DNA of 64,000 nt from Pagrus major (Eukaryota; Chordata; Actinopteri; Spariformes; Sparidae). Each line of letters starts with the position of its first letter. Within the stretch, counting starts at the first letter, position 1. Made by a program: the position numbers and the translations under genes. Location of the stretch: the NCBI RefSeq assembly GCF_040436345.1, contig NC_133234.1:10974446-11038445 (forward strand). Direction: 5' to 3'. This document shows positions 51,001 through 60,617 of this stretch, in pieces. The notes below the pieces were generated by a model. That model was not told the DNA's origin. It searched no databases and was given only the letters and a program-made list of their open reading frames with translations.

Positions 51001-52008
51001 GAGAGGAGGTGCTTCCTGAAAGGTTCAGTTCTGGGAATAAGTCTCCCACTTGTTGACTCATGTGTGGTCACTTGTGAATGTTGTCTGCTCTCTAATGGAA
51101 GAGCAGGGTAATGCAATGACTGTTAATGTAATAAAATCAGTAGTTTTCCTCCCTTTATCAGCCCTTGTTGTGCACACTGCGTAAATAACTGATAAAATCT
51201 TGGATTAAACACGTATTCTCACCTGATCTAAAATGAAAACAACACCCTAATCTTCACTCATGTGTTAACAATAGTTCCTCTGATATTTTTATCGCCTGCT
51301 GTAGCATTACCATAAACTTTCTTTACATCATTTTATAAACAAAAATGTTCTGTAGTCGCCCTCAGGGTACATCGCTCAGGTATTTATGTTCCTCCACTTT
51401 ATCGTCCCCATGCTCACTTGGCTCTGTGGAGGAGATAAGATTATCGTCATCCTCAGGTGAGAGAAAAGGAGGAGTGTGTCTCCCGCCCGCCTTTCTAGAT
51501 TGTCTAGATTCCAGACTCGGTGAGGTCTGAGGTTTTAGCTGAAGTACGTGTCAAACCTCCACTGTGCTGATTAGTAAGGTGGGAGGAGGGGGGGCGACTG
51601 TTGATGAGAAATCTTATCAAACCAGTTGGGCAACACTGACTTTCTTCACAGCTGGAGGCAGGGTGTGGATTTGTGGTGACTGTGGTGGTGTGTGTTGAAT
51701 GTTGTGTGTTATTTCTGGATCTTTAAGGGTCTTTTCTTCTGTGTTTTTTCTTCAGGTTTCTTTAGTCAATGGGACTGCAAAGGCTCCCTTTCTAGGGTGA
51801 GTGACCTAACACACTAACAATAACTCACAGGTTTTCACTGCGTTCTGTCAATGATTGAAGGTTGTTTGATAATCAGCAGATGATTTTAAACATGTAATAC
51901 CATGATAGTGATTTTCTTCCATTTTCTCCCTGCAGAGGAGGGAATCCTTTTGCGACGGTCAAGCTGAGACCGACTGTCACGAATGACAGATCGGCGCCAG
52001 TCATCTAA
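28487..52008 (+). CDS. baiap2l1: BAIAP2L1 (IRTKS), I-BAR/SH3 actin regulator, complete
   Basis: Plasma-membrane adaptor that senses curvature through its IMD (I-BAR) domain and links Rac and actin machinery. Coding exons: 28487-28537, 29910-29985, 30088-30174, 40124-40185, 41155-41226, 42077-42211, 44904-45056, 45152-45295, 45781-45895, 46278-46491, 48840-48899, 48992-49139, 51756-51796, 51936-52008; all phases join, 1,431 nt, 476 residues (human 511). The start has the context GCCACCATG. The IMD spans about residues 1-245 ([36 protein letters not shown]). The SH3 domain spans about 324-388 ([25 protein letters not shown]). A proline stretch [10 protein letters not shown] follows. The basic C-terminus [19 protein letters not shown] is almost identical to human. 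Intron 3 is about 9.9 kb. Exon 12 has a tandem acceptor. Confidence 0.97.
29167..29233. repeat. (GT)n microsatellite, baiap2l1 intron 1
   Basis: Pure GT run followed by a GA-rich stretch (29239-29260). Confidence 0.95.
29481..29526. repeat. (GA)n microsatellite, baiap2l1 intron 1
   Basis: GA run with a single CA interruption near its start. Confidence 0.9.
33825..34200. repeat. Degenerate minisatellite, about four 75-105-base units
   Basis: Units start near 33861, 33936, 34016 and 34120. Each carries 'gctaa(t/c)gtaagctaaca', then an 'aagaaag' variant, 'acaatacattcaggg' and 'gattttac'. They are diverged from one another, so the array is old. No open frame spans it. Confidence 0.65.
35106..35308 (+). 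mobile_element. tRNA-derived SINE
   Basis: The head GGGGCGGCCCGGTAGCTC with CCAGTAGAG resembles a tRNA A box. The B-box region is decayed. The tail has 'cctgtcctatgaatgaagcc' and 'ccaaaaacatact', ending in an A-rich run. The layout matches a SINE common in percomorph fish as I recall it. It is in the same orientation as baiap2l1. Confidence 0.7.
39580..39740. mobile_element. GCTTAGCTTAGCATGAAGACTGG-type dispersed repeat
   Basis: Shares 'gcttagcttagc', 'gactggaaac' and 'gcgcactaattaac' blocks with 30365-30520. A reverse-orientation copy, with 'gctaagctaagctaagctaac', lies at 48640-48760 and another at 31085-31260, all inside baiap2l1. Element ends and class are not resolved. Confidence 0.55.
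39768..40030 (-). mobile_element. GGTGCAATATG-family element ending about 95 bases before baiap2l1 exon 4
   Basis: Reads in minus orientation: 'aaaggtgtaatttat', then 'gctagctggttagcatgctaac' and 'gatgtcttta'. Its far end is decayed. Confidence 0.55.
41451..41800 (+). mobile_element. GGTGCAATATG-family element, baiap2l1 intron 5, near-complete
   Basis: TTAAAGGTGCAATATGTAAG at left, TTCTTACATATTACACCTTTAA at right, TTAA at both edges. One of the clearest copies, about 350 bases, with no reading frame. Confidence 0.8.
45916..46193 (+). mobile_element. GGTGCAATATG-family element directly after baiap2l1 exon 9
   Basis: Begins TTAAAGGTGCAATATG 21 bases past the exon 9 edge (45895) and ends TTCTTACATATTGCACCTTTAA, 85 bases before exon 10. 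It fills most of the 382-base intron. Confidence 0.8.
46492..48839 (+). other. baiap2l1: baiap2l1 intron 10: contents
   Basis: Contains a hAT-like element (47328-47642), a (GT)n run (48049-48079) and a GCTAAGCTAA-type repeat (48640-48760). No gene seen. Confidence 0.5.
47328..47642. mobile_element. hAT-like MITE, baiap2l1 intron 10
   Basis: Ends AGGGTCGCAACAGTTTA and, inverted, AGGGTTGCAGTGATAAAC. The AT-rich body carries 'cacggtacgataatc' and 'tgatcattgt'-like motifs. The AGGGTTGCA terminus is typical of fish hAT derivatives. No coding capacity. Confidence 0.55.
49140..51755 (+). other. baiap2l1: baiap2l1 intron 12: contents
   Basis: About 2.6 kb. I see no transposon ends, RNA gene or protein-like frame in it; open frames of 60-99 codons here look random. 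Confidence 0.5.
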
Positions 52009-52304
52009 CGCCGAGGAGGAGGGTTTTCACCGCTGTCATGCCTTCAGGGGAATCATGCAACATGTGACCCCTGCGACACACTGAATATCGCCCCAACCTG
52101 ACATCTCACCAGCCTGCATGCTAGTCTCTCTCAGTACCAGTCCGCTCTATCAAAGGGATCCATTGTTTCTTGGCGTGTTTAACTGTGCCAGTGTGTGTTT
52201 TACATTAGCCACAACAGGGAAACGTTGCATAGTCATTACACGGAGAAGCAGGAAATCTGAAAAGTTTTGCTGTCCAAAGAAAATGTTTTGTGTTTGAGTC
52301 GGTG

Positions 52305-52820
52305 TTAAAGTAATAAGTCATCCCCAAAATGAAAAGTTAGAGTTTGTCTTATCACTGAAAGTTGTTATCAAATTGTCACATACTACTGTGTTTCCAGTGG
52401 CTGCTTCACAATAAAAGCCACCACGTTTCAACAGCTGAGCACTTTAAATTTGAAGCAGTGAAGCAGTGGCTTAATACAGATAACACATAACTTAAAGGTG
52501 CATACGTGTCAAATTCATACTCAAAACAAATTGGGGGCAGCATATCACCAGAGTAACCGCTAACTGCTGCTAACAAGAGTTTCCATTAGCTAGTAAACTC
52601 AGTTAGTCGTGCATCTGTGGTCCAGACCGGGACTTTGGAGCACCTGAGGAGTGTTGGAGTTTACTAGCACAGGAGCTTTCGACCGGGACGGGCTGGGGCT
52701 AGCTGGTTAGCATGCTAACTTATTCCAGTTTCCACGTTCCCACTAATACTAGTTTCTCCTGATGCTAACAGTGAGATAAAAACCTGAATCTTCATTTTGG
52801 GGTGAACTGTTCCTTTAAGA
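52305..52820. mobile_element. Hairpin element (TTCACCCAAAAAT family) in baiap2l1 3' UTR, hosting another element
   Basis: Left end TTAAAGTAATAAGTCATCCC and right end GGTGAACTGTTCCTTTAAG form diverged inverted ends with CCCAAAATGAA inside each. A GGTGCAATATG-family copy occupies 52493-52722 within it. Confidence 0.6.
52493..52722 (-). mobile_element. GGTGCAATATG-family element nested in the 52305-52820 element
   Basis: Left CTTAAAGGTGCATACGTG, then 'gggggcagcatatcaccagagtaacc' motifs in minus orientation and 'gctagctggttagcatgctaac'. The far terminus is lost. Confidence 0.65.
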
Positions 52821-53165
52821 TTGCTCAGACACTTTTCAGGCCCGTCTGTGCTGCAGCCAGTGCAGCGTTTGAACACAGAATGAAGAGCTCCAGATGTAAA
52901 CAATAGTGACCTGATGCTGACGGGAAAAGCCCAGCACCCAGGCTGTCTTCCTGACTTGCTAAAAAAACAATATATCGTCATTTCTATTTTTATTAATCAT
53001 TCGTGTCTTTGTTTTTTTAAGAGGCATTGTGATATACGAAGGTTGTGAGAATGAAGGGAGAGTGACGTGTTGGGGAAAAAAGGGTTTGTCATTCGAGTGA
53101 AGGCACAACAGTATGTTTAAAATGAGAAGGCTATTTATATACAGTACGTTTGTATGAGATATTTA

Positions 53166-53672
53166 AATAAAATACATATACAGGAGTCCATTCTGTGAAG
53201 GTGCCCCTATGAATACAGTAGCCACTGTGCTCATGATCCCACGCTGATTTTGATTTGACTGCTGGTATGTATTGTAAATGGACAAAATGACCTTTTGATG
53301 AAGGGAATATTTTTCGCTCCTCATGGTTTCCCTGTTGTTTAATGTAGATTCTGTGTACGACGCACAGTTTATATGCAAATTAAAAATGTACCGTTACTGG
53401 TGAACACTTGCATTGTATGAGTAAAGTGGGTCATTGTTTGAAATCGACAAAGTATTAACTGTTTTGTGAGGAAAATGACTTTTTCTGCCATATTTTGCTT
53501 TAAAGAATGTAAATGTATGATGAGGACCTGATTGATGAAGCAGTGTATTGATCCTCAGAGACCCACTGATGTCAAGTGTGAAGCCATCACACTGACATAG
53601 GTAGTGCCTCATGCTTTCCTCAGAGTAGCTTGCCACTGTGTTGACCAATGTAGTCTTTTTTTTCTCAATAAA
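53166..53672 (+). terminator. baiap2l1: Candidate baiap2l1 polyadenylation signals
   Basis: AATAAA at 53166-53171 and 53667-53672, the second followed by a G/T-rich stretch. They would give 3' UTRs of about 1.2 and 1.7 kb from the stop at 52008. Confidence 0.45.
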
Positions 53673-53699
53673 AAAGGTAAAGTAAAAGTGTGTATGATA

Positions 53700-55430
53700 A
53701 ATGTTCTGTGTGTTGTCAGTTTATCCCTCTCAGGCTTATGTAGCTGGTTGTTTTATGTTTTATGTGTGTGTCCTCAGTATGTTGGGGTCAAAACTCGATG
53801 GTCAGAGTCCCTTAAACTATAAAGTAAAGTTTACCTTCTGCAATAAAACGGACAGTTACACATTATGACTTCTTAAAGATCCACAAGGTCTTTTAACATT
53901 TTAAAGGGGTATAATATTTTAGGAGGTTAGGCCTTTTAGTGTTTATAGAGTATAAAAGCAGCCTTTTATATGCTGCAAAATGTATATGAATGCTATAAAC
54001 ACTATAGTAGATGAGACATTGTTGCTTTAGTTACCTTCTGTATGTGGTTCCATTTTGTAATCCAGCAGTAATAACTGTAATCCCATAATATCATCTGCAT
54101 TTGTGGACAATTAAGGAATAAGTGTGTCACAAATTCTGCAATTATCAAAGACTGTAACTGTAATAACTCTCTACGATTAGCACAACATCCATCTATTGTG
54201 AACCACAGTAACACGTTATAATATCCACCATTAACAAAAGATACATTCATAGTTAATTAAACTTTAGTTAATGGTTAACAATCAATTAAATGTTTTATGA
54301 ACCATTTATTAAGCAATTATAAAGGTTTATAAACTTCAGTTGCAGCTTTGTAATGGCCATCCAAATGAAGTTTATAGATGAGCTACACATTATTCATTAA
54401 CCATTTACAAAGTATTGTAAACATCAGTTGCAACTTTACAATAAACAATAGTTTATAAAGCATTTTATTGTTTGGTAACAGTGAAATTACTATAAACTAA
54501 AGTTTAATCAACTGTAAATATACCATTTATTGATCAAAATAGCAAAAGATTAAAACTCATACTGTTCTGAAACATAATCGTCTGTATATAGGCTATTTTT
54601 GCTATTTCAGAGGCCACGTGTTTTCATGTTTAATTTCTACTATGTTTGATTATTCTGAATATAAAGGCTGCCCTTTAGCAGAGTGAACACTAGCCTGATA
54701 GGTCATAGCCCAAAATGAAAGAAGTGTCCAGTGTAGCTACGTGATTACAAGTCTTTTCAGAGAAAGGCCTGGCAATTAGAAAGAGGAAGAGATGCCAGGG
54801 CAGATAGAAAGACAGATACTGAGACAGACAAGAAACATCTTCTTGTCTATCTCAGTATCTGAGAGGAGTGAACAGCTTCTCTTCCGGGTGTACATTACGA
54901 CCTGACCCTTGTGAGCGCCATGCTGTGCTGCTTTATGCATTAATAAAGTGTGACAATAGTGTGAGAGATTTTCTTTTGTTTCTTCTGTCAGAATTGGAAT
55001 TGCAAAATTGTCCCAACAGACAAGATGAATTTTCCTGCTTTTCTGTTTGAACCCTGCAGTAACAGATTGTTGGACACTTGGGGGCAGCAGAGACTGTCTG
55101 TACTCTGAACATTGACCCACCGTCACCTTTTAGAGGATTTGAGGAACTTGCTGTTGATTTTCACGTGAGGCAGACACAGAGCAACATGAGCTTTCATTTT
55201 GACTTGTTTTTGGATTTAAGGAGGATTTCACCAGCTGATGAATGTACGTCCAACATTCACACGCTCTGGTCTCCACTGAGCCAACTCCTGAAGGAAATAT
55301 CTCGAGCCTCATCCAGCTCACAACCTGGACAGACTGCCGGGTTGTGAGCTGGAGTATTGTTTGTGAAAAATGGTTTTGCTGTGAAAGGTGAAAAGACTTT
55401 TTTTTTTTCATGTTATTGAAAAGATGATTA
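53700..55430. other. Intergenic region between baiap2l1 and the tRNA array
   Basis: Contains a small foldback (53937-54004) and an AT-rich MITE (54251-54513). No gene is recognised in 54.5-55.4 kb; an open frame at 55078-55347 has no familiar motif. Confidence 0.5.
54251..54513. mobile_element. AT-rich MITE with AGTTAATTAAACTTTAGTT ends
   Basis: The right end AACTAAAGTTTAATCAACT is the inverse of the left with one or two mismatches. The 263-base body has repeated 'ttataaa' and 'accattta' motifs and an internal near-duplication ('acttcagttgcagctttg' and 'acatcagttgcaacttta'). Confidence 0.65.
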
Positions 55431-55703
55431 GGCCTTTGTCTAGCCTCACAACAACACAGCTGGCCACAGCCACATACATTCTCTCCAAAATGCTGGTGTG
55501 CCACTTGATGTTTTTTAATGAACTGGCTCCTTTATTTTTTCAAAATGCAAGAAATATAGGAATACATGTAAAATAGGAATTCTTACATTCTGGTCAAAGA
55601 TACTCTCATGTGAATGTTAAAAGTCTGTGGACCTGAATCCTCCTGAATGTGTTTGTTGTGGATCTAGTGGGAGCAGAAGGAGACCCAACGAGAAGCACAG
55701 CAG

Positions 55704-55785
55704 GCTGTTGTGGCCGAGTGATTAAGGCGATGTACTTGAAATCCATTGGGGTCTCCCCACGCAGGTTTGAACCCTGCCAACAACG
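55704..55785 (+). pseudogene. tRNA-Ser(UGA) copy 1, damaged
   Basis: 82-base tRNA-Ser with anticodon loop CTTGAAA and the class II variable arm. Against copies 2 and 3 it has a mismatch in the acceptor stem (C2 opposite A71), U30 opposite C40 in the anticodon stem, A19 for G19, U56 for C56 and two changes around the variable arm. C56 is part of the internal B box (GGTTTGAAC here instead of GGTTCGAAC), so transcription is probably weakened. Likely a pseudogene, though the 19-56 change is complementary. Confidence 0.7.
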
Positions 55786-56195
55786 TGGTGACATCTATTA
55801 CAATGTGAAGCTGACTTCACCAGTGATCGAAGTGTTGTACCTAAAGCAGCACTGTATAGGAGAAGTATGGGGCTCTTTGTCCAATAAATCATCATTTCTC
55901 TTTTGGTTCTGCAATCTCTACAGTAAAGATGGACGTTGACTAATAGTTAGCCATCACATTTTACTTATTGTGGCAGTCAACGGATTTTAATGGGAATACT
56001 TATTTATATAAATTTGTTCCATTGAAAGTTATTATCCACAGTAACCTGGACATTGTTGATGTAGAAATGTCAGTGCTGTGTCAGAGGTGATTTATCTTGA
56101 TTACAGTTTCACAACTTGAATTTTACGCAACGTTTTAATATTAAACACTCTCCACTGATATTGCGGAGATGTGCTGTGTCATGCAAACAGTGTAG

Positions 56196-56267
56196 GGGGA
56201 TGTAGCTCAGTGGTAGAGCGCGTGCTTCGCATGTATGAGGTCTCGGGTTCAATCCCCGACATCTCCA
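56196..56267 (+). tRNA. tRNA-Ala(CGC) copy 1
   Basis: 72 bases. Acceptor GGGGATG pairs with CATCTCC and includes G3:U70, the alanine identity pair. A box TAGCTCAGTGGTAGAG, B box GGTTCAATC, anticodon loop TTCGCAT (CGC). T stem TCGGG/CCCGA is intact. No TTTT run follows within about 250 bases; the nearest T run is TCTTT right after the gene. CCA is not encoded beyond A73, as expected in eukaryotes. Confidence 0.93.
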
Positions 56268-57466
56268 TCTTTAAAGGTGCTGGTATGTTAAAATACTTAA
56301 TTGTACTGATGAAGTGTTGCATGTGGCCTCTTACTCAGTGGATCAATCACTGACGGTGAGATGCTCTTAAATCACAACTAAAAATTGTGTTGATTCCCTC
56401 CAACAGTGTTTCTCTTTAATAATAATACACTGACAACTTGACCTTCACACTTTATGCATGTTGGTATTCTGCATGGAAGGTTGATCAATAGTTCTTCTCT
56501 AATTGATAGATGGCGTTATTAACTGTTATTTCAACTTGTCTTCCATTTATATTTTACAGCTTGGAGAAGATCAGATGGAACAGCATGCCATGTGAGCCCA
56601 TGCCTTTCAAAAGGTAAATACACATTAATCTGATGTTATTATCAGTACTCTGATATTGATCAGTAGTTCTTCTGTTTGCCTCATTGCCTCTTATCTGCTG
56701 TTTGTCTTTTAGAGAGACAGAAGACGAGCCGAGACGCGGCCAGAGAAGAAGGAGACAGGAAGCAGTTGTCCACATAAATCTGGACTCTGTCAAAAAGATA
56801 AATATTTCTAATATCTTGTTTCTGTAGAATCTTAGATTTAAAGCAAAGGTTGCCTAAACATTATAGTAAAGGCACACGAAACAAGAAATGTGTGCTCACT
56901 GTCTTTTCTGTGCACTTACAGATCACCAAGAAGCTGTCAGGCCTCGACATGGGGACTGACCACTTTGTCGCTCACATCTGAGAGTAAATGTGAGAGAAAA
57001 CAATCACCATCAGGCTGCTGTCAGCTGAGGAGTGTGGCACTCTGTCTTTATGGCATTTTTGTGCACAGAGGATGCACAATCTTGGCACCCCATCTTCATG
57101 GCCAAACTCTCCACAAGTTCCTGCGTCAACACAGGTTGGCCCTACGGCTGTCCCCCCACCTTACTACAGGACAGGAGACTAAATTAAATGCAGTCAGTGC
57201 CACCAGCCTCACAACAACACAGCTGGCCACAGCCACATACATTCTCTCCAAAATGCTGGTGTGCCACTTGATGTTTTTTAATGAATTGGGTCCTTTCTTT
57301 TTTCAAAATGCAAGAAATATAGGAATACATGCAAAATAGGAATTCTTACATTCTAGTCAAAGATACTCTCATGTGAATGTTAAAAGTCTGTGGACCTGAA
57401 TCCTCCTGAATGTGTTTGTTGTGGATCTAGTGGGAGCAGAAGGAGACCCAATAAGAGGCACAGCAG

Positions 57467-57548
57467 GTTGTTGTGGCCGAGTGGTTAAGGCGATGGACTT
57501 GAAATCCATTGGGGTATCCCCGCGCAGGTTCGAACCCTGCCAACAACG
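57467..57548 (+). tRNA. tRNA-Ser(UGA) copy 2
   Basis: 82 bases. Acceptor GTTGTTG/CAACAAC, discriminator G73 (as in tRNA-Ser), anticodon stem ATGGA/TCCAT around CTTGAAA, long variable arm GGGGTATCCCC, intact B box GGTTCGAACC. All stems pair. The nearest TTTT downstream is about 115 bases away. Confidence 0.95.
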
Positions 57549-57986
57549 TGGTGACATTGATTACAGTGTGAAGCTGTCTTCACCAGTGCTTGAGGTGTTA
57601 CACCTAAAGCAGTGCTGCATAGGAGAAGTATGGGGCTCTTTGTCCAATAAATCATTACTTCTCTTTTGGTTCTGCAATCTCTACAGTAAAGATGCACATT
57701 GACTAATAGTTAGCCATCACATTTGACTTATTGTGGCAGTCAACGGATTTTAATGGGAATACTTATTTATTATAAACTTGTTCCATTGAAAGTTATTATC
57801 CACAGTAACCTGGACATTGTTGATGTAGAAATGTCAGTGCTGTGTCTGAGGTAATTTATCTTGATTACAGTTTCACAACATGAATATTACCCAACATTTT
57901 AATAATAATAAACAAACACTTGCTGATTATTCACCAGGTGTACCTGATATTGTGGAGATGTGCTGTGTCATGGAAATGTTGTATAG

Positions 57987-58058
57987 GGGGATGTAGCTCA
58001 GTGGTAGAGCGCGTGCTTCGCATGTATGAGGTCTCGGGTTCAATCCCCGACATCTCCA
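57987..58058 (+). tRNA. tRNA-Ala(CGC) copy 2
   Basis: Identical in sequence to the copy at 56196, with the same G3:U70 and TTCGCAT loop. It lies 438 bases after tRNA-Ser copy 2, on the same strand. It is likewise followed by TCTTT rather than TTTT. Confidence 0.93.
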
Positions 58059-58439
58059 TCTTTAAAGCTGCAGGGATGTTAAAATACTTAATTGTTCTGA
58101 CGAAGTGTTTAAAACTGCATGTGGTCTCTTACTCAGTGGATCAATCAATAAAAGTGAGATGCTCTTAAATCACAACTAAGACAAGTGTGTTGATTCACTT
58201 TAACAATGTGTCTCTTTAATAATCATCCTTTAATCATAATACATTGAAAACTTCACCTTCTCACTTAATGTATGATGGTATTCTGCAGGGAAGTGGTAAA
58301 TATGCATTTAGGCAATTTGTTTATTAATTGATTCCTGTATTTATCTGAGGGTAGTATTTTTTAATTTTTTACTATTACTAGTATTATTATTATTATTACT
58401 ATTTTTATTATTATAATTATTATTAATGCATATTCTGAA

Positions 58440-58525
58440 CTTTGAATGGGAGCAGCTGTAACACAAACAATTTCCCCTAGGGGATAATAAAGTATTTCTG
58501 ATTCTGTTTCTGATTCTGATTTACT
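58440..58525 (+). mobile_element. LINE 3' tail
   Basis: The stretch 'caatttcccctaggggat' then 'aataaagtatttctgattctg', ending in an imperfect TTTCTGATTCTG repeat, is the classic 3' end of teleost CR1/L2-like LINEs. No coding region precedes it, as in a 5'-truncated insertion. Confidence 0.7.
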
Positions 58526-58865
58526 TTTATACATTCATAATAATGATGAATAATCATGATAATTTGCATATGTCATTAAAAATGACATATGTCTTGATGG
58601 ATAAATCATTTGAAGCTTCCACACTACGACAGAGAGAAAGACAGACACAGAAAGTCACAGTCAGAACAAAGTGATGTGTGTTTAAAATGAAGACGAAGTG
58701 TCCTCCGTGTTGTCACATTGTTTCATTTCAGTCAGTTGTGTCTGTAGTGCATCATTTGACATCTGGCTTACACAGCGGAGTGTTGAATCCTCATTTTAAT
58801 CTGCCGATGTAATGAAAAAACATGTAATTGACCTCATGTGCTTCTACGGAAGCCTTAAAGGGCCA

Positions 58866-59718
58866 TGCATTCATACATTTTATTTCCTCCATTTTCCCGT
58901 GATAACGAGTTAATTTCATTTGTTTTCTCGAGATCTCGAGTTATTATCTCGAAATAACAACTGCTGGTTTCCCGAGATAACGGCAATATTTTCTCGAGAT
59001 CTCGAGATAACGAAACTTTGTTTTCCTGAGATAACAATATAATTAATTCGAGATCTCGAGATAACGAAACTTTGTTTTCCCGAGATAACGATATAATTAA
59101 TTCGAGATCTCGAGATAACGAAACTTTGTTTTCCCGAGATAACGATATAATTAATTCGAGATCTCGAGATAACGAAACTTTGTTTTTCCGAGATAACGAT
59201 ATAATTAATTCGAGATCTCGAGATAATGACTGTGATATGATAGGCCTGAGATTGTGGAGACGCCCGGGACCTTGTAGCTGGTCAGCCAGTTAACAACGAC
59301 ATCAGGCTCACTTAGATTGCGCCGCCGATATAGCTGAAGCCTTGCTAACCTCTTTTTAGATTACGCACACTAATGTGTATATTATCTGTAATAGCAAGGC
59401 ATAATGCTATTTCAGCCTGTGTCAGGCCTTGATTGAAAAGATATGTGATGCGATGATCGTTATGCTCCTGCTCCTCTGACATTGCTACACTGAATGATGT
59501 TTCCTGCAATGATGTAATATACTACACTATTGTTTTGTTTTCTCAAGATCTCGAATTAATTGTATCGTTATCTCGGGAAAACAAAGTTTCGTTATCTCGA
59601 GATCTTGAGAAAATTATCCCGTTATCTCGGGTAAACGGCAGTTGTTATTTCGAGATAATAACTCGAGATCTCAAGATAACAAATGAAATTAACTCATTAT
59701 CATGGGATCCAAATGAAT
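58866..59718. mobile_element. Hairpin element built of TCGAGATCTCGA palindromes
   Basis: Left arm 58866-59060 and right arm 59540-59718 are inverted copies: 'gcattcat', 'gagttaatttcatttg', 'cgaaataacaactgc' and 'ccgagataacgg' recur inverted. The motif CGAGATAAC or its inverse appears a dozen or more times. In the left part a 54-base unit is repeated about four times (palindromes near 58996, 59049, 59103, 59157 and 59211), while the right arm has one unit. The roughly 310-base centre (59226-59535) has no reading frame. Probably a non-autonomous foldback DNA transposon; family unknown to me. Confidence 0.75.
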
Positions 59719-60176
59719 GCAGTGTGTTTTTACAGGGAGCTGTCAGTTTCTGTCACTTGTCTCCTGTATTTACTGAACACCAGTTCAGTTGTTGCACATA
59801 ACTCTAAAAATGAATGCAATAATTCATAAAGCTAGAAACATAAACTACAGTAGCCTAACAATGAAATCTTGTTTCACTATCCCAGCGTGAACAGGTGCAT
59901 TGAAAATTGACAATCGATTATCAAAATTGATCATTTATCTCAATCAATTGATGAGTAATGTTTCATCTATTATCAGGATTAAAGATGTTACATCTGAAAT
60001 ATAGGCCAAGCAAAATCTTAATTGATGTTAACCTATTATCATCATTATTAGTAGCTTACATTCTAGTCAAAGATACACTCATGTGAATGTTAAAAGTCTG
60101 TGGACCTGAATCCTCCTGAATGTGTTTGTTGTGGATCTAGTGGGAGTAGAAGGAGACTCAATGAGAAGCACAGCAG

Positions 60177-60258
60177 GTTGTTGTGGCCGAGTGGTTAAGG
60201 CGATGGACTTGAAATCCATTGGGGTATCCCCGCGCAGGTTCGAACCCTGCCAACAACG
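60177..60258 (+). tRNA. tRNA-Ser(UGA) copy 3
   Basis: Identical to the copy at 57467 over all 82 bases, with the same upstream motif (cagcag just before the gene). No TTTT within about 200 bases downstream. Its expected partner tRNA-Ala is absent because the unit is interrupted at about 60619. Confidence 0.95.
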
Positions 60259-60617
60259 TGGTGACATTGGTTACAATATGAACCTGTCTTCAACAATGAT
60301 TGAGGTGTTGTAAAGCAGCTCCACACAGGACATTTATGATGCTTTGTAGAAAGCTAAATATTACAGAGTAAGTTCAGGGGCCCATCTGTGATAAACAAAC
60401 CCTGAATCCTGTTTGTCCAGTAAACCATCATTTCTCTGTTGGTTCTGCAATCTCTACAGTAAAGATGGACATCATTAATAGTTAGTCATCACACTCACTT
60501 ATTGTGGCAGTCAACGGATTTGAATGGGAATACTTATTTATTATAAACTTGTTCCATTTAAGGTTATTATCCACAATAACCTGGACATTGTTGATGTAGA
60601 AATGTCAGTGCTGTGTC

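Larger units (their letters stand above)
58060..60054. other. Transposon-rich spacer between tRNA units 2 and 3
   Basis: Holds a LINE 3' tail (58440-58525), a perfect short hairpin (58567-58591) and the TCGAGATCTCGA hairpin element (58866-59718). The rest (59720-60054) looks like anonymous AT-rich DNA. Confidence 0.6.

Noticed and set aside
58990-59225. CRISPR-like array, because of regular 54-base spacing with a palindrome
   Set aside because: The whole 54-base unit is repeated, with no unique spacers, and the sequence is a vertebrate genome; it is tandem duplication within a foldback element.
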